NCBI RefSeq assembly: GCF_013213835.1
Contig: NZ_JABSSU010000004.1
Span: 372,001-436,000, forward strand
Source of the DNA: Winogradskyella sp.
GTDB taxonomy: Bacteria > Bacteroidota > Bacteroidia > Flavobacteriales > Flavobacteriaceae
Reading direction: 5' to 3'
Length of the DNA: 64,000 nucleotides
Shown here: positions 37,198-45,937 of the stretch, piece after piece
Numbering within the stretch: the first letter of the stretch is position 1
How the letters are laid out: every line of letters starts with the position of its first letter
Program-made: the position numbers and the translations under genes
The notes under the pieces: generated by a model
The model's input: the letters and a program-made list of their open reading frames with translations, nothing else
The model's database searches: none
What the model was told of the DNA's origin: nothing

Positions 37198-38568
37198 TTA
37201 AATACCAAGTATCAACTTTGCAATCCAAAAGTAAATTAGGATACCAAAGATGTCGTTGCTTGTAGTGATAAAAGGTCCTGTGGCTATTGCAGGATCTATG
37301 CCTCTTTTGTCTAAAAATAATGGAACAAAGGTGCCAATTAAACCAGCTACAATGATTACTGCTATTAAGGATACTGATATTGCTAACGCTGTATTTACAT
37401 CACTTTTTGTTATCCAAACAAATACAAACAAGAATAGCGCTAGAATAGTACCATTTAAGGCGGCAAGAAGCATTTCTTTTATTAACCTGCTATTAATACT
37501 TCCTTTGACATCATCATTAGCTAAACCTTGTACAATAATTGCACTTGATTGTACACCAACATTTCCGGCCATTGCGGCAATTAATGGTGTGAAAAAGAAG
37601 AGTAATGCATACTTATTAAAAGCCTCTTGAAAACCTTCCATGATTAAAAATGCACCAATACCTCCAACAAGACCAAGGAATAACCAAGGTAAGCGCGCGC
37701 GTGTTAGCTCTAAAATACTATCGTCAGAATCTACATCTTGTGTAATACCTGCGGCTAATTGATAATCTTTATCAGCTTCTTCTTTTAAGACATCAACAAT
37801 ATCATCAATGGTAATCCTTCCTAATAACGTCTGGGAATCATCAACAACAGGAATAGCCTCCAAATCGTATTTAGCCATTACCTTAGCGACATCTTCTGGG
37901 TCGTCAGCCACATTTACAAAATCAACATTGTCTTTTGCGATTTCTGCAATTTTTTGGTCGCTTTTGGCAACTATGAGGTCTTTAAGAGATAAACGACCAA
38001 TTAGTTTTTCTTCTTTATCTACAACATAGATAGAGTGTACACGTTTCACTTCTTTTGCTTGTCCGCGAATACGACGCAAACAACCCGCAACTGTCCATGT
38101 TTCGTATACTTTAACAAGCTCTTTGGCCATGAGTCCACCGGCAGTGTCTTCATCATAGTTTAAGAGTTCTTGTATTTCAGCTTTGTGTTCTTCATCTTCA
38201 ATTTGAGAAATTACAGCTTCTTGGCGTTCTTCAGGTAATTCGCCAATCATATCTGCCGCATCATCAGTATCTAACTCTTCAACTTCTTCTGCAATTTCCT
38301 TAACCGAAAGATTTTTTAGAATTTTTTCTCTGATATCTTCATCGAGTTCCATGAGGATATCTGAAGTGGTTTCAGAATCTAATAGTTTAATAACATAAAC
38401 GGAATCATCAAGGTCTATTTCATCAATAATTTCCGCAATATCAGCATAGTGAAACTCATTTAGTAAGGCTTTTAACTCTTTGTCTTTCTGGTCTTCGACA
38501 AGGATTTCTACCTTTTCTATGAGCTCATTCGTGAGTTGAAATTGTATGTTATCTTGAAGTTCTTCCAC
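37198..38568 (-). CDS. mgtE: Magnesium transporter MgtE
   Basis: A 456-residue Mg2+ channel. It has an N-terminal acidic superhelical domain (about 1-135), two CBS domains (about 140-265) that sense Mg2+, and five transmembrane helices (about 290-455) with the pore-lining segment AGNVGVQSSAIIVQGLA. Length and order are as in the family. Confidence 0.95.
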   Translation of the reverse strand: MEELQDNIQFQLTNELIEKVEILVEDQKDKELKALLNEFHYADIAEIIDEIDLDDSVYVIKLLDSETTSDILMELDEDIREKILKNLSVKEIAEEVEELDTDDAADMIGELPEERQEAVISQIEDEEHKAEIQELLNYDEDTAGGLMAKELVKVYETWTVAGCLRRIRGQAKEVKRVHSIYVVDKEEKLIGRLSLKDLIVAKSDQKIAEIAKDNVDFVNVADDPEDVAKVMAKYDLEAIPVVDDSQTLLGRITIDDIVDVLKEEADKDYQLAAGITQDVDSDDSILELTRARLPWLFLGLVGGIGAFLIMEGFQEAFNKYALLFFFTPLIAAMAGNVGVQSSAIIVQGLANDDVKGSINSRLIKEMLLAALNGTILALFLFVFVWITKSDVNTALAISVSLIAVIIVAGLIGTFVPLFLDKRGIDPAIATGPFITTSNDIFGILIYFWIAKLILGI

Positions 38569-38596
38569 CGATTTTTTTATAGTTTCTTAATTTTCC

Positions 38597-38622
38597 GTCA
38601 GATTGAGCGTAGTCGAAATCTA
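38597..38622. repeat. Palindromic TGAGCG.AGTCGAA-type repeat
   Basis: AGATT-gagcgtagtcga-AATCT between rsmA and mgtE. The same core recurs at 36767-36790, 56681-56703 and about 62800-62820, each time with different but complementary arms. Confidence 0.75.
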
Positions 38623-38634
38623 AGAAAACTAATC

Positions 38635-39420
38635 CTATTCATCATTCTCTATCAGCGATGTCAGCTCAATAAATTGCGAAACATTCAATTGTTCTGGTCG
38701 CTGCCCAAAGATAGTGTTTGCTTTTAAATTATCTGAAAGATTGAATGTTTTTAAACTATTACGTAATGTTTTTCTTCGTTGTTGAAACGCGGTTTTTACC
38801 ACTTTAAAGAATAACTTCTCATCACATGGGAGTGAGAAGTTCGTTTTTCGTTTTAGTAAAAGTACACCCGAATCTACTTTTGGTGGTGGATTGAAAACAC
38901 TTGGTGGCACTGTAAATAGATATTCCGCATCATAAAAAGCTTGTGTTAAAACCGATAATATACCATAGACTTTACTACCTTCTTTAGAACATATACGCTG
39001 CGCTACTTCTTTTTGAAACATCCCTGAAAATTCAGGAATTTGTTGACGCAATTCTAAAGTTTTAAATACAATTTGAGAAGAAATATTGTATGGATAATTC
39101 CCAATTATAGCAAAAGGCTTATCACCAAACACTTCAGTTAGGTCGTACTTTAAAAAGTCTTTTTCATAGATACGACTTGCCAGGTTGAGGTAATTGTTTT
39201 TAAGATAGTCAACAGATTCTGTATCTATTTCAATAACATGAGTGGTAGTGTCTTTTTTAAGTAAATACTTTGTAAGTACACCCATTCCTGGACCAATTTC
39301 TAAAACATCCTTATAACCTTCTAGCGATAAAGTATCAGCTATTTTCTTAGCAATATTTTCATCGTTAAGAAAATGTTGTCCTAAATGTTTTTTGGCTCTA
39401 ACTTGGTTTTGATTTGACAC
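38635..39420 (-). CDS. rsmA: 16S rRNA dimethyladenosine transferase
   Basis: A 261-residue KsgA/RsmA methyltransferase that dimethylates two adjacent adenosines near the 3' end of 16S rRNA. AdoMet motif [15 protein letters not shown] at about residues 40-54; catalytic [11 protein letters not shown] (family NLPY, here NYPY) near 108. The N-terminal [15 protein letters not shown] is diagnostic. Confidence 0.96.
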   Translation of the reverse strand: MSNQNQVRAKKHLGQHFLNDENIAKKIADTLSLEGYKDVLEIGPGMGVLTKYLLKKDTTTHVIEIDTESVDYLKNNYLNLASRIYEKDFLKYDLTEVFGDKPFAIIGNYPYNISSQIVFKTLELRQQIPEFSGMFQKEVAQRICSKEGSKVYGILSVLTQAFYDAEYLFTVPPSVFNPPPKVDSGVLLLKRKTNFSLPCDEKLFFKVVKTAFQQRRKTLRNSLKTFNLSDNLKANTIFGQRPEQLNVSQFIELTSLIENDE

Positions 39421-39432
39421 TATTGAGAGTGA

Positions 39433-39624
39433 TTAGTTAGGTTGTTTTAATGAAATGAAAATAATCAGCATTCCGAAGAATAAACCGCAAATAAGACCAC
39501 CGATGGTTTCCCAAGGTTCAGTACCATAATTGAAATAACTGATTAAAGCACCAACCACAATTGCCACTATACTTACCAAAATAAGTTTCTGTTTATTGTT
39601 GTATAAGATTTGATTTATTGGCAT
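39433..39624 (-). CDS. Small two-helix membrane protein
   Basis: A 63-residue protein with two helices (LILVSIVAIVVGALISYF and GGLICGLFFGMLIIFISL). It lies in a tight run between the DUF4286 gene (5 bp) and rsmA (12 bp), which supports a real gene. Family unknown. Confidence 0.75.
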   Translation of the reverse strand: MPINQILYNNKQKLILVSIVAIVVGALISYFNYGTEPWETIGGLICGLFFGMLIIFISLKQPN

Positions 39625-39629
39625 ACAGC

Positions 39630-39956
39630 TTATTTAAAATTAACTGAGTACTCATCAATAACTTCGAGTTCTGTTCTGAAAGCTAGCATTTTATCAGCAA
39701 AACGTTTTATACCGTCTTGTCTTAATTTTGGTGCATCTTCTTTGTAGTATGCATCTAGTGCTTGTCTATTATGTGCTTTATATTGGATGGAGTATGTCGT
39801 GCCACCCATTTCTTCTTCCACTAATACTTTAGTGAGTTTAGCTTCAATGAATTTGCCTGTGGCTAAGACTTGTGGTATATGTTCTTTAATCCATATTAAC
39901 CATTCATCGTGGACACTATCATCAATATTAATAGTGACATTATAGATAATCTTCAT
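39630..39956 (-). CDS. DUF4286-family protein
   Basis: A 108-residue dimeric alpha/beta-barrel-like small protein with IIYNVTINIDDSVHDEWLIW at the start, the DUF4286 pattern. Function unknown. It forms an operon with the downstream small membrane protein and rsmA. Confidence 0.85.
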   Translation of the reverse strand: MKIIYNVTINIDDSVHDEWLIWIKEHIPQVLATGKFIEAKLTKVLVEEEMGGTTYSIQYKAHNRQALDAYYKEDAPKLRQDGIKRFADKMLAFRTELEVIDEYSVNFK

Positions 39957-40024
39957 AAGACTTTTGTTCGGAATAAAATATTCTCTATTTCCTGCAAAAA
40001 TAGGAATAAGAAATAGACCACCAA

Positions 40025-41809
40025 TTAATTAATAGCATCACCACGCAACATTCTATACTTTTTACGTGCGTCAATAAAGTAGATACTGTCTTCGTATTCA
40101 AAAATGATTTTTTCAAATAACGCTTTAGCTTCTTCAGGCTTTAACAAATAGCTATTGTATAACTCTGCCAAATAGTAATGTGCATCATCAGCAAGAATAT
40201 CTTCACTATAATCTTTTATGATTTGAAGGTAATTAGCTTCGGCTTTACTGTATTGTTGTTTTTTTTCAAATAGTTTTGCTTGGTGATATAGCGTTTGGTC
40301 AATTATACTTTCTCCTTTATGTTCTTCGAGAATCTTATCTAATAAACGTATAGCATCATCAGTTTTATTTTGAAACGCAAATAAATCTGCTTTGGCAAAA
40401 TGTTTTAGTGCGGTTTGCGTACTGTCTTCGTACTTGTTGTCTGAAATGAGTAATTTTAAATCTAAAGCGTCATTAGCGATCAATTGGGATGTAGAGGACT
40501 TGAGTATTTTTAATTGCGATTCAGCCCATTCAAAATCACCTTTATAATAACTTGTTTTAGCAACTTTATATCTTGCTTCTTGCGAAATGGTGCTATTTTT
40601 CAGGCTTAATTGAATTTGAGAATAGAAGATTAACGCTTCGTTAAAGCGTTCTTCTAGGACTAAAATATCAGCCAACAACAACTTTACTTTAGCTTCTTGA
40701 AATTCTGATATGCTTAACTTTAGGCTTTTACGCAGAAAGGATGTTGCATTTTTAGTGTCTTTTTTGTGGAATGCTAGAAATTCTCCATAAGCTAATTGTA
40801 ATGGTAAGGTAAGGTCAGATTTACCATAGTCCTTAAAGAGTTGATTATATTTTTGATCAATTATTTCGAGCTCTTCGGTATTAGTATTTTTTGTTTCAAT
40901 TTCAAGAATATATTGATGAGCGAGTAACGCTGTATAGGCATCTTGGGTAGTTTCTATAACATATTTGAAAATTGTTTTGGCTGTGTCCTTATCATTATCA
41001 TCGTTAGCTGTGACAGCTAATTCTATGATCCGCTCAAGACTTTCAGGGTTACGTTTATAGAGTGCTTTCTCTTGAATAAATGCTTTGTTGTATGCGCCTT
41101 CTTGTATATATAGCCAACTTAACATTTCATACCAATAGACCATTGGCTTTTGTTGAATTTTTTTTAAAAGCTGTCGTCTTAAAAACGTATTGGCTTCATT
41201 GGTTTTATCCTCATCAATAAACTCACTAATTGCTCTCTTAATGTTGTTGAGATATTGAGGTCTAAATTCTATGTAATCAATATAATTTTTGAACATGGCT
41301 TCAATATCACCTTTATCTCCATAGATTTTAGCCAGTTGAATACTATAATTTTGTTCTGGTGCGAGATCCTTCGCTCTACTGTAAACCTCAATTGCTTCAT
41401 CTAAAAGTGAATGATCCTCAAATCTTTTTGCAATAGTATAAATGTAGTTTGGCTTTTCATCTATGTACATTATCGCTTCACGATAGAGTTCTTGAGCTTT
41501 TTCTATACTATCTTTTAATTGATAATTATAACCTAACTCTACAACAAAATTAGGTGCTCTTCTTTTCTCAAGTCTGTTTAAAAGTATTTGTTCAGCTTCG
41601 TCAAACTGCTCAAGTTGTTGATGCGTATCAACAAGTTTATCTACATATTTACTATTATAAGGTTTTTCTTTAACGAGGTTTTGATAAATGACAAGGGCTT
41701 TTTGAAAATCTCCTTTCTTGTAATAGCTATCTGCTAGAACCATACTATTTTGGGAGAAGCCAAAACTAAACGAGATTAGGATTGATATGGTTAAAACAAA
41801 CTTTTTCAT
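40025..41809 (-). CDS. Secreted TPR-repeat protein
   Basis: A 594-residue protein with a signal peptide (KKFVLTISILISFSFGFSQ) and TPR repeats over nearly its whole length (for example DFQKALVIYQNLVKEKP and QYSKAEANYLQIIKDY). The start is set at 41809; an upstream in-frame TTG-type start would precede the signal sequence by 11 residues. Probably a periplasmic scaffold. First gene of the run to rsmA. Confidence 0.88.
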   Translation of the reverse strand: MKKFVLTISILISFSFGFSQNSMVLADSYYKKGDFQKALVIYQNLVKEKPYNSKYVDKLVDTHQQLEQFDEAEQILLNRLEKRRAPNFVVELGYNYQLKDSIEKAQELYREAIMYIDEKPNYIYTIAKRFEDHSLLDEAIEVYSRAKDLAPEQNYSIQLAKIYGDKGDIEAMFKNYIDYIEFRPQYLNNIKRAISEFIDEDKTNEANTFLRRQLLKKIQQKPMVYWYEMLSWLYIQEGAYNKAFIQEKALYKRNPESLERIIELAVTANDDNDKDTAKTIFKYVIETTQDAYTALLAHQYILEIETKNTNTEELEIIDQKYNQLFKDYGKSDLTLPLQLAYGEFLAFHKKDTKNATSFLRKSLKLSISEFQEAKVKLLLADILVLEERFNEALIFYSQIQLSLKNSTISQEARYKVAKTSYYKGDFEWAESQLKILKSSTSQLIANDALDLKLLISDNKYEDSTQTALKHFAKADLFAFQNKTDDAIRLLDKILEEHKGESIIDQTLYHQAKLFEKKQQYSKAEANYLQIIKDYSEDILADDAHYYLAELYNSYLLKPEEAKALFEKIIFEYEDSIYFIDARKKYRMLRGDAIN

Positions 41810-41865
41810 ATTACTATCGGTGTAAATATAACAAATGCTCAAAGGAGATATTGTAAATGTTATGA

Positions 41866-41899
41866 TAAAAAAAAGTCTAAACGCAACCGTTTAGACTTT
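41866..41899 (-). terminator. Intrinsic terminator between serS and the TPR gene
   Basis: A 12-bp perfect stem AAAGTCTAAACG/CGTTTAGACTTT with a CAAC loop, followed on the minus strand by seven T. Confidence 0.88.
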
Positions 41900-41996
41900 C
41901 TTTTACCAGCAAAATAAATGTGCTATTAACCAATATTTATCATAATGATTCAATTATTTTTACTCGGTAGCATTTTTTTGTTTCTCTATTTTAATG

Positions 41997-42065
41997 TTAA
42001 AATAGAACCTTAACTACCATAACAGATAGGGTTACTATTAAAACAATACGTTTTAAGTTTTTCAT
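41997..42065 (-). CDS. Candidate 22-residue hydrophobic microprotein
   Basis: The 393-bp gap between serS and the TPR gene holds this short frame: a basic start (MKNLKR) and one hydrophobic stretch (IVLIVTLSVMVVKVLF), the pattern of single-helix microproteins. No conserved RBS and no comparison are available. Apart from this ORF and the terminator at 41866, the gap is AT-rich without other evident features. Confidence 0.25.
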   Translation of the reverse strand: MKNLKRIVLIVTLSVMVVKVLF

Positions 42066-42202
42066 AAAGCAGGTTGTTTAATTTGGTTAGTTTTGGGGTG
42101 CGATTTAAGCACTTCATAAACTTAACTTTAAAAACGAAGAAATGCAAAATAAATGGATGAATGGAAATAAATATTAACTAAAAAAAGAAAATACTTACAA
42201 TA

Positions 42203-43474
42203 TTAAGAAATCATATCAAAACCTGTGTAAGGAATTAGAACTTCAGGAATCTTAATACCATCTTCAGTTTGATAATTTTCAAGAATACCTGCTAATACTC
42301 TTGGTAATGCTAAGGAACTTCCATTTAAAGTATGGCACAATTCATTTTTACCTTCACTGTTTTTAAAACGAAGCTTTAATCGGTTTGCCTGGAAAGTTTC
42401 AAAATTAGACACAGAAGAAATTTCTAACCAACGGTCTTGTGCGGTTGAGAATACTTCAAAATCATATGTTAATGCAGAGGTAAATCCTAAGTCACCACCA
42501 CAAAGACGTAAAATTCTGTATGGTAATTTTAATTCTTTAAGAATATCCTTTACATGCTCAACCATACCATCTAGAGCATTATAAGAGTTATTAGGATGTT
42601 CTACACGAAGAATTTCTACTTTATCGAACTGATGTAATCTATTAAGACCTCTAACATGAGCACCATAGCTACCAGCTTCTCTTCTAAAACAAGGTGTATA
42701 GCCTGTTATGCCAATTGGTAAATCACTTTCAGCTAAAAGTGTATCTCTAAATATATTGGTACCAGGTACTTCTGCCGTTGGTATTAAATACAAATTATCA
42801 GCAGTTACATGATACATTTGTCCTTCTTTATCTGGTAATTGACCAGTTCCAAAACCAGAAGCTTCGTTTACTAAATGTGGTAATTGAAACTCAGTATAAC
42901 CTGCTTCAGTATTTTTATCTAAGAAATAAGTGATAAGTGCGCGTTGTAACTTAGCACCTTTCCCTTTATATACGGGAAAACCAGCACCAGTTATTTTATT
43001 TCCTAACTCAAAATCTATGATATCATATTTTTTAGCGAGTTCCCAATGTGGTAATGCACCATCGTACAGTACAGGAATATCACCTTCTCTAAATACTTCT
43101 TCATTGTCTTCATCAGTATTACCCGCTGGTACTATAGTATTTGGTACATTAGGAATTTTATACAACAGCGCTTTAAGCTCATCTGCCTTATAATTGAGCT
43201 CTTGCTCTAAAGTTTTGGTAGTTTCTTTTAATTGAGTTGTCTTTTCCTTTAACAAATTGGCCTTTTGTGCTTCACCAGATTTAAATAAGTTTCCGATTTC
43301 TTTAGATAAGCTATTAGATTCTGCTTTAGTGCTATCTAGTTTTGTCTGAAGACTTCTTCGCGCTTCATCCAAGGAGATGACTTCATTAATCATTTGAGTA
43401 GCATCGATATTTCGTTTTGCTAGCCTTTTTACAATATCTTCTTTGTTATCTCTAATGTAAGCTACTTGTAACAT
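42203..43474 (-). CDS. serS: Serine--tRNA ligase
   Basis: A 423-residue class II synthetase that charges tRNA-Ser. The N-terminal long coiled coil (about 25-105) binds the long variable arm. Motif 2 is GYTPCFRREAGSYG and motif 3 is LNGSSLALPRVLAGILENYQ. Normal length. Confidence 0.97.
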   Translation of the reverse strand: MLQVAYIRDNKEDIVKRLAKRNIDATQMINEVISLDEARRSLQTKLDSTKAESNSLSKEIGNLFKSGEAQKANLLKEKTTQLKETTKTLEQELNYKADELKALLYKIPNVPNTIVPAGNTDEDNEEVFREGDIPVLYDGALPHWELAKKYDIIDFELGNKITGAGFPVYKGKGAKLQRALITYFLDKNTEAGYTEFQLPHLVNEASGFGTGQLPDKEGQMYHVTADNLYLIPTAEVPGTNIFRDTLLAESDLPIGITGYTPCFRREAGSYGAHVRGLNRLHQFDKVEILRVEHPNNSYNALDGMVEHVKDILKELKLPYRILRLCGGDLGFTSALTYDFEVFSTAQDRWLEISSVSNFETFQANRLKLRFKNSEGKNELCHTLNGSSLALPRVLAGILENYQTEDGIKIPEVLIPYTGFDMIS

Positions 43475-43564
43475 GTTTCAAATTTTGAAGTTAACGCCAA
43501 TTGGCCTAAGAAAAATGAGGGACAAAAGTAATAAGTTTTTAGGCAGATAAAAACAAAACAGAAC

Positions 43565-44872
43565 CTATTTTGACGGCATTATCCAAGAATGGTGTTTAAA
43601 GTGGTGCCATTCTTCATTAGCAAGATCTACATTAGGATCTATTAGTCGTTTACGCGGTTTGCCATTCACACTAACATAAATGCTTGCATAGACCTTTACT
43701 GATTTCCCTTTTTTCTTAAAATCTTGCTTTAATCGTTGCGCAAATTGCCATATGATATCTGGTTTAGTACCAACATTGCGCTGTTGTTTTTTTGATAGAT
43801 AGTCGTTTAAATTAATTGGTATGGCATTGTTTGTTTCGGTATCAACAACTCTAAATCGTGCCCTACCATCTTTAGCCCTTAGCATCATTCGCCACGCTAG
43901 TCTGTGACCTTCTTCAGTCCACAATACATCGTCTTCAAAATAATGATGCCTTAAAGGAAGTCCAATATGTATGACGAAATATGTTACAAATACAAAAGCA
44001 AATAGTTTATTGTGTTTTGGGATCTTTACTTCTGAGGCGCTGTAGTAGCTTTTAGATTTGAGAAAAATATTTTTTATAGTTCTTGGATCAAAAAAGAATA
44101 AGCTAAACGCCAAAGAGAGATAAGGAAAAATGCCTATTTGAAATACTATGGAATTAAATAAATGGAAGAATATTGAAGCAAAAAAAGCAAATTTCCGTGT
44201 TGGTTTAAATAGTAGTGCTGGTATGATTAACCCATCAAATAAAATACCTCCATAAGCGATGAAATAATGCACTGTCTTTTGTTGTAGAAATTCACCAATT
44301 AAAGGATAATTAGCTTTACTTTTCATTAATAATGCTACAACTGATGTGTCTAACCAATCTGGATATAGTTTTGCAATTGATGCATAGGTATATAAAATAA
44401 AAAGCTGAATGATAAAGAACCAACGACACCAATTTGGCATTGAAATTTTCTTTATTGATGGTTTAATTCTCGCGTCTAAAGAGGCATAAGTATTAGCAGG
44501 TAAGAAAACCATTAAATAGCTTAAAAAGAACAAGAGATAGTAATGATTGTTATATGATGATTTTTGCATGAGGTAAGTTGCTGTCCACATAGTGGCGAAC
44601 ATAAACATGCTGAATCGGTATTTATAGCCAACCATAATGAGTAGCCCAAAAACACCCATGACTATATAATAAACATACATCCAATTGCCTGGTAGTGGTT
44701 GTAACCATTCAAAACCAATAAATGAAAAAGTGAACTCTGGTTCCACAAGTGTTTTTCTCACCCAACCAGTAAATACGGCACCTACGGACTCTAAAAAACA
44801 TAACAACCCAAAGAATACTCTAAATACAACAAGTCCAGAGTTGTCAATATGCTTAAATAGAAACTTATTCAT
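43565..44872 (-). CDS. HTTM-domain (vitamin K gamma-carboxylase-like) membrane protein
   Basis: A 435-residue membrane protein with about eight helices in the first 300 residues and a C-terminal soluble region. The segments LVVFRVFFGLLCFLESVGA and GLPLRHHYFEDDVLWTEEGH match HTTM/VKGC-like bacterial proteins. No biochemical role is established in bacteria. Its ATG overlaps the ribF stop by 8 bp. Confidence 0.87.
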   Translation of the reverse strand: MNKFLFKHIDNSGLVVFRVFFGLLCFLESVGAVFTGWVRKTLVEPEFTFSFIGFEWLQPLPGNWMYVYYIVMGVFGLLIMVGYKYRFSMFMFATMWTATYLMQKSSYNNHYYLLFFLSYLMVFLPANTYASLDARIKPSIKKISMPNWCRWFFIIQLFILYTYASIAKLYPDWLDTSVVALLMKSKANYPLIGEFLQQKTVHYFIAYGGILFDGLIIPALLFKPTRKFAFFASIFFHLFNSIVFQIGIFPYLSLAFSLFFFDPRTIKNIFLKSKSYYSASEVKIPKHNKLFAFVFVTYFVIHIGLPLRHHYFEDDVLWTEEGHRLAWRMMLRAKDGRARFRVVDTETNNAIPINLNDYLSKKQQRNVGTKPDIIWQFAQRLKQDFKKKGKSVKVYASIYVSVNGKPRKRLIDPNVDLANEEWHHFKHHSWIMPSK

Positions 44873-45797
44873 TTAATTCTTTTATGATACGTAACGAATG
44901 TGTTTTGTCCTTAACTAATTGATTTTTAAGAGCTTCAACATCTTTAAACTTTTGTTCGTCCCTAAGTCTTTGTAAAAACTCAATTTTTAGGCTTTTACCA
45001 TAAAGATTTTCTGAGACATCAAAAAAGTGTACTTCAATGGATTGATTTTTACCGTTAACTGTAGGGTTGGTGCCAATGTTCATCATTCCATAAACGATCT
45101 TGTCGTCAATTCTAGATTTTACAACATATACGCCATTATGAGGTATGAGTTTATAAGTTTCTTCAACAAGAATGTTAGCAGTAGGAAAGTTTATAGTTCT
45201 TCCTAAGCCTTTTCCTTTATTTACAGTACCTGTTAAAAAATAGTAGTAACCTAGATAACGGTTAGCTGTGGCTACATCTCCATCATACAAAGCATTGCGT
45301 ATTTTTGTTGAGCTCACAGTTACATCTTCAATATCTTGGGCGGAGATTTCTTCAACTTTAAAGTGATACTTTTCTGCAAACTTTTTTAAATCATCAATGT
45401 TCGCACTTCTATCTTTCCCAAAGTGATGGTCATAACCAATAACAATTTGATGAGTTTTGAGTTCATCGACAAGAACATTTTTGATGTATTCCTCAGCACT
45501 TAGATTCGCAAATTCCATATTAAACTCTTTAACTATGACATTTTCTATACCATTTGATTTTAAAATGGCAATACGTTCGTTAATAGTATTTAGTAGTTTT
45601 ATATCATCATCTTTTCTCAGTACCATTCTTGGGTGTGGAAATAATGTTAATACAGCTGGAGTTTTATGTTCTTTTTTGGCGAGTTCAATGACTCTTTTTA
45701 ATATTTTTTGATGCCCAATATGTACACCATCAAACGTACCAATTGTGATAACAGATCTTAAAAATTCTTTAGTATTTCTGGATTTTTGGGTACTCAA
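44865..45797 (-). CDS. ribF: Bifunctional riboflavin kinase / FAD synthetase
   Basis: A 310-residue enzyme that converts riboflavin to FMN and FAD. N-terminal FAD synthetase with TIGTFDGVHIGHQKIL (HxGH nucleotidyltransferase motif) and the SSTKIRNAL element; C-terminal flavokinase with GKGLGRTINFPTANI. No ATG precedes the catalytic region; the best start is a TTG at 45797, after an in-frame TAG. Confidence 0.94.
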   Translation of the reverse strand: MSTQKSRNTKEFLRSVITIGTFDGVHIGHQKILKRVIELAKKEHKTPAVLTLFPHPRMVLRKDDDIKLLNTINERIAILKSNGIENVIVKEFNMEFANLSAEEYIKNVLVDELKTHQIVIGYDHHFGKDRSANIDDLKKFAEKYHFKVEEISAQDIEDVTVSSTKIRNALYDGDVATANRYLGYYYFLTGTVNKGKGLGRTINFPTANILVEETYKLIPHNGVYVVKSRIDDKIVYGMMNIGTNPTVNGKNQSIEVHFFDVSENLYGKSLKIEFLQRLRDEQKFKDVEALKNQLVKDKTHSLRIIKELNE

Positions 45798-45937
45798 TTT
45801 CAGCTATGCAATCTTTTTGTAAAAATAAAAAAGAGGATTGATAAGCCAACATTTTCAAGCGGAATATTATCGTTAATATGACAAAAAATTCGGATAAAAG
45901 GTAATTTTTATTAAATTTACAGCAAAACCAAAGTACT

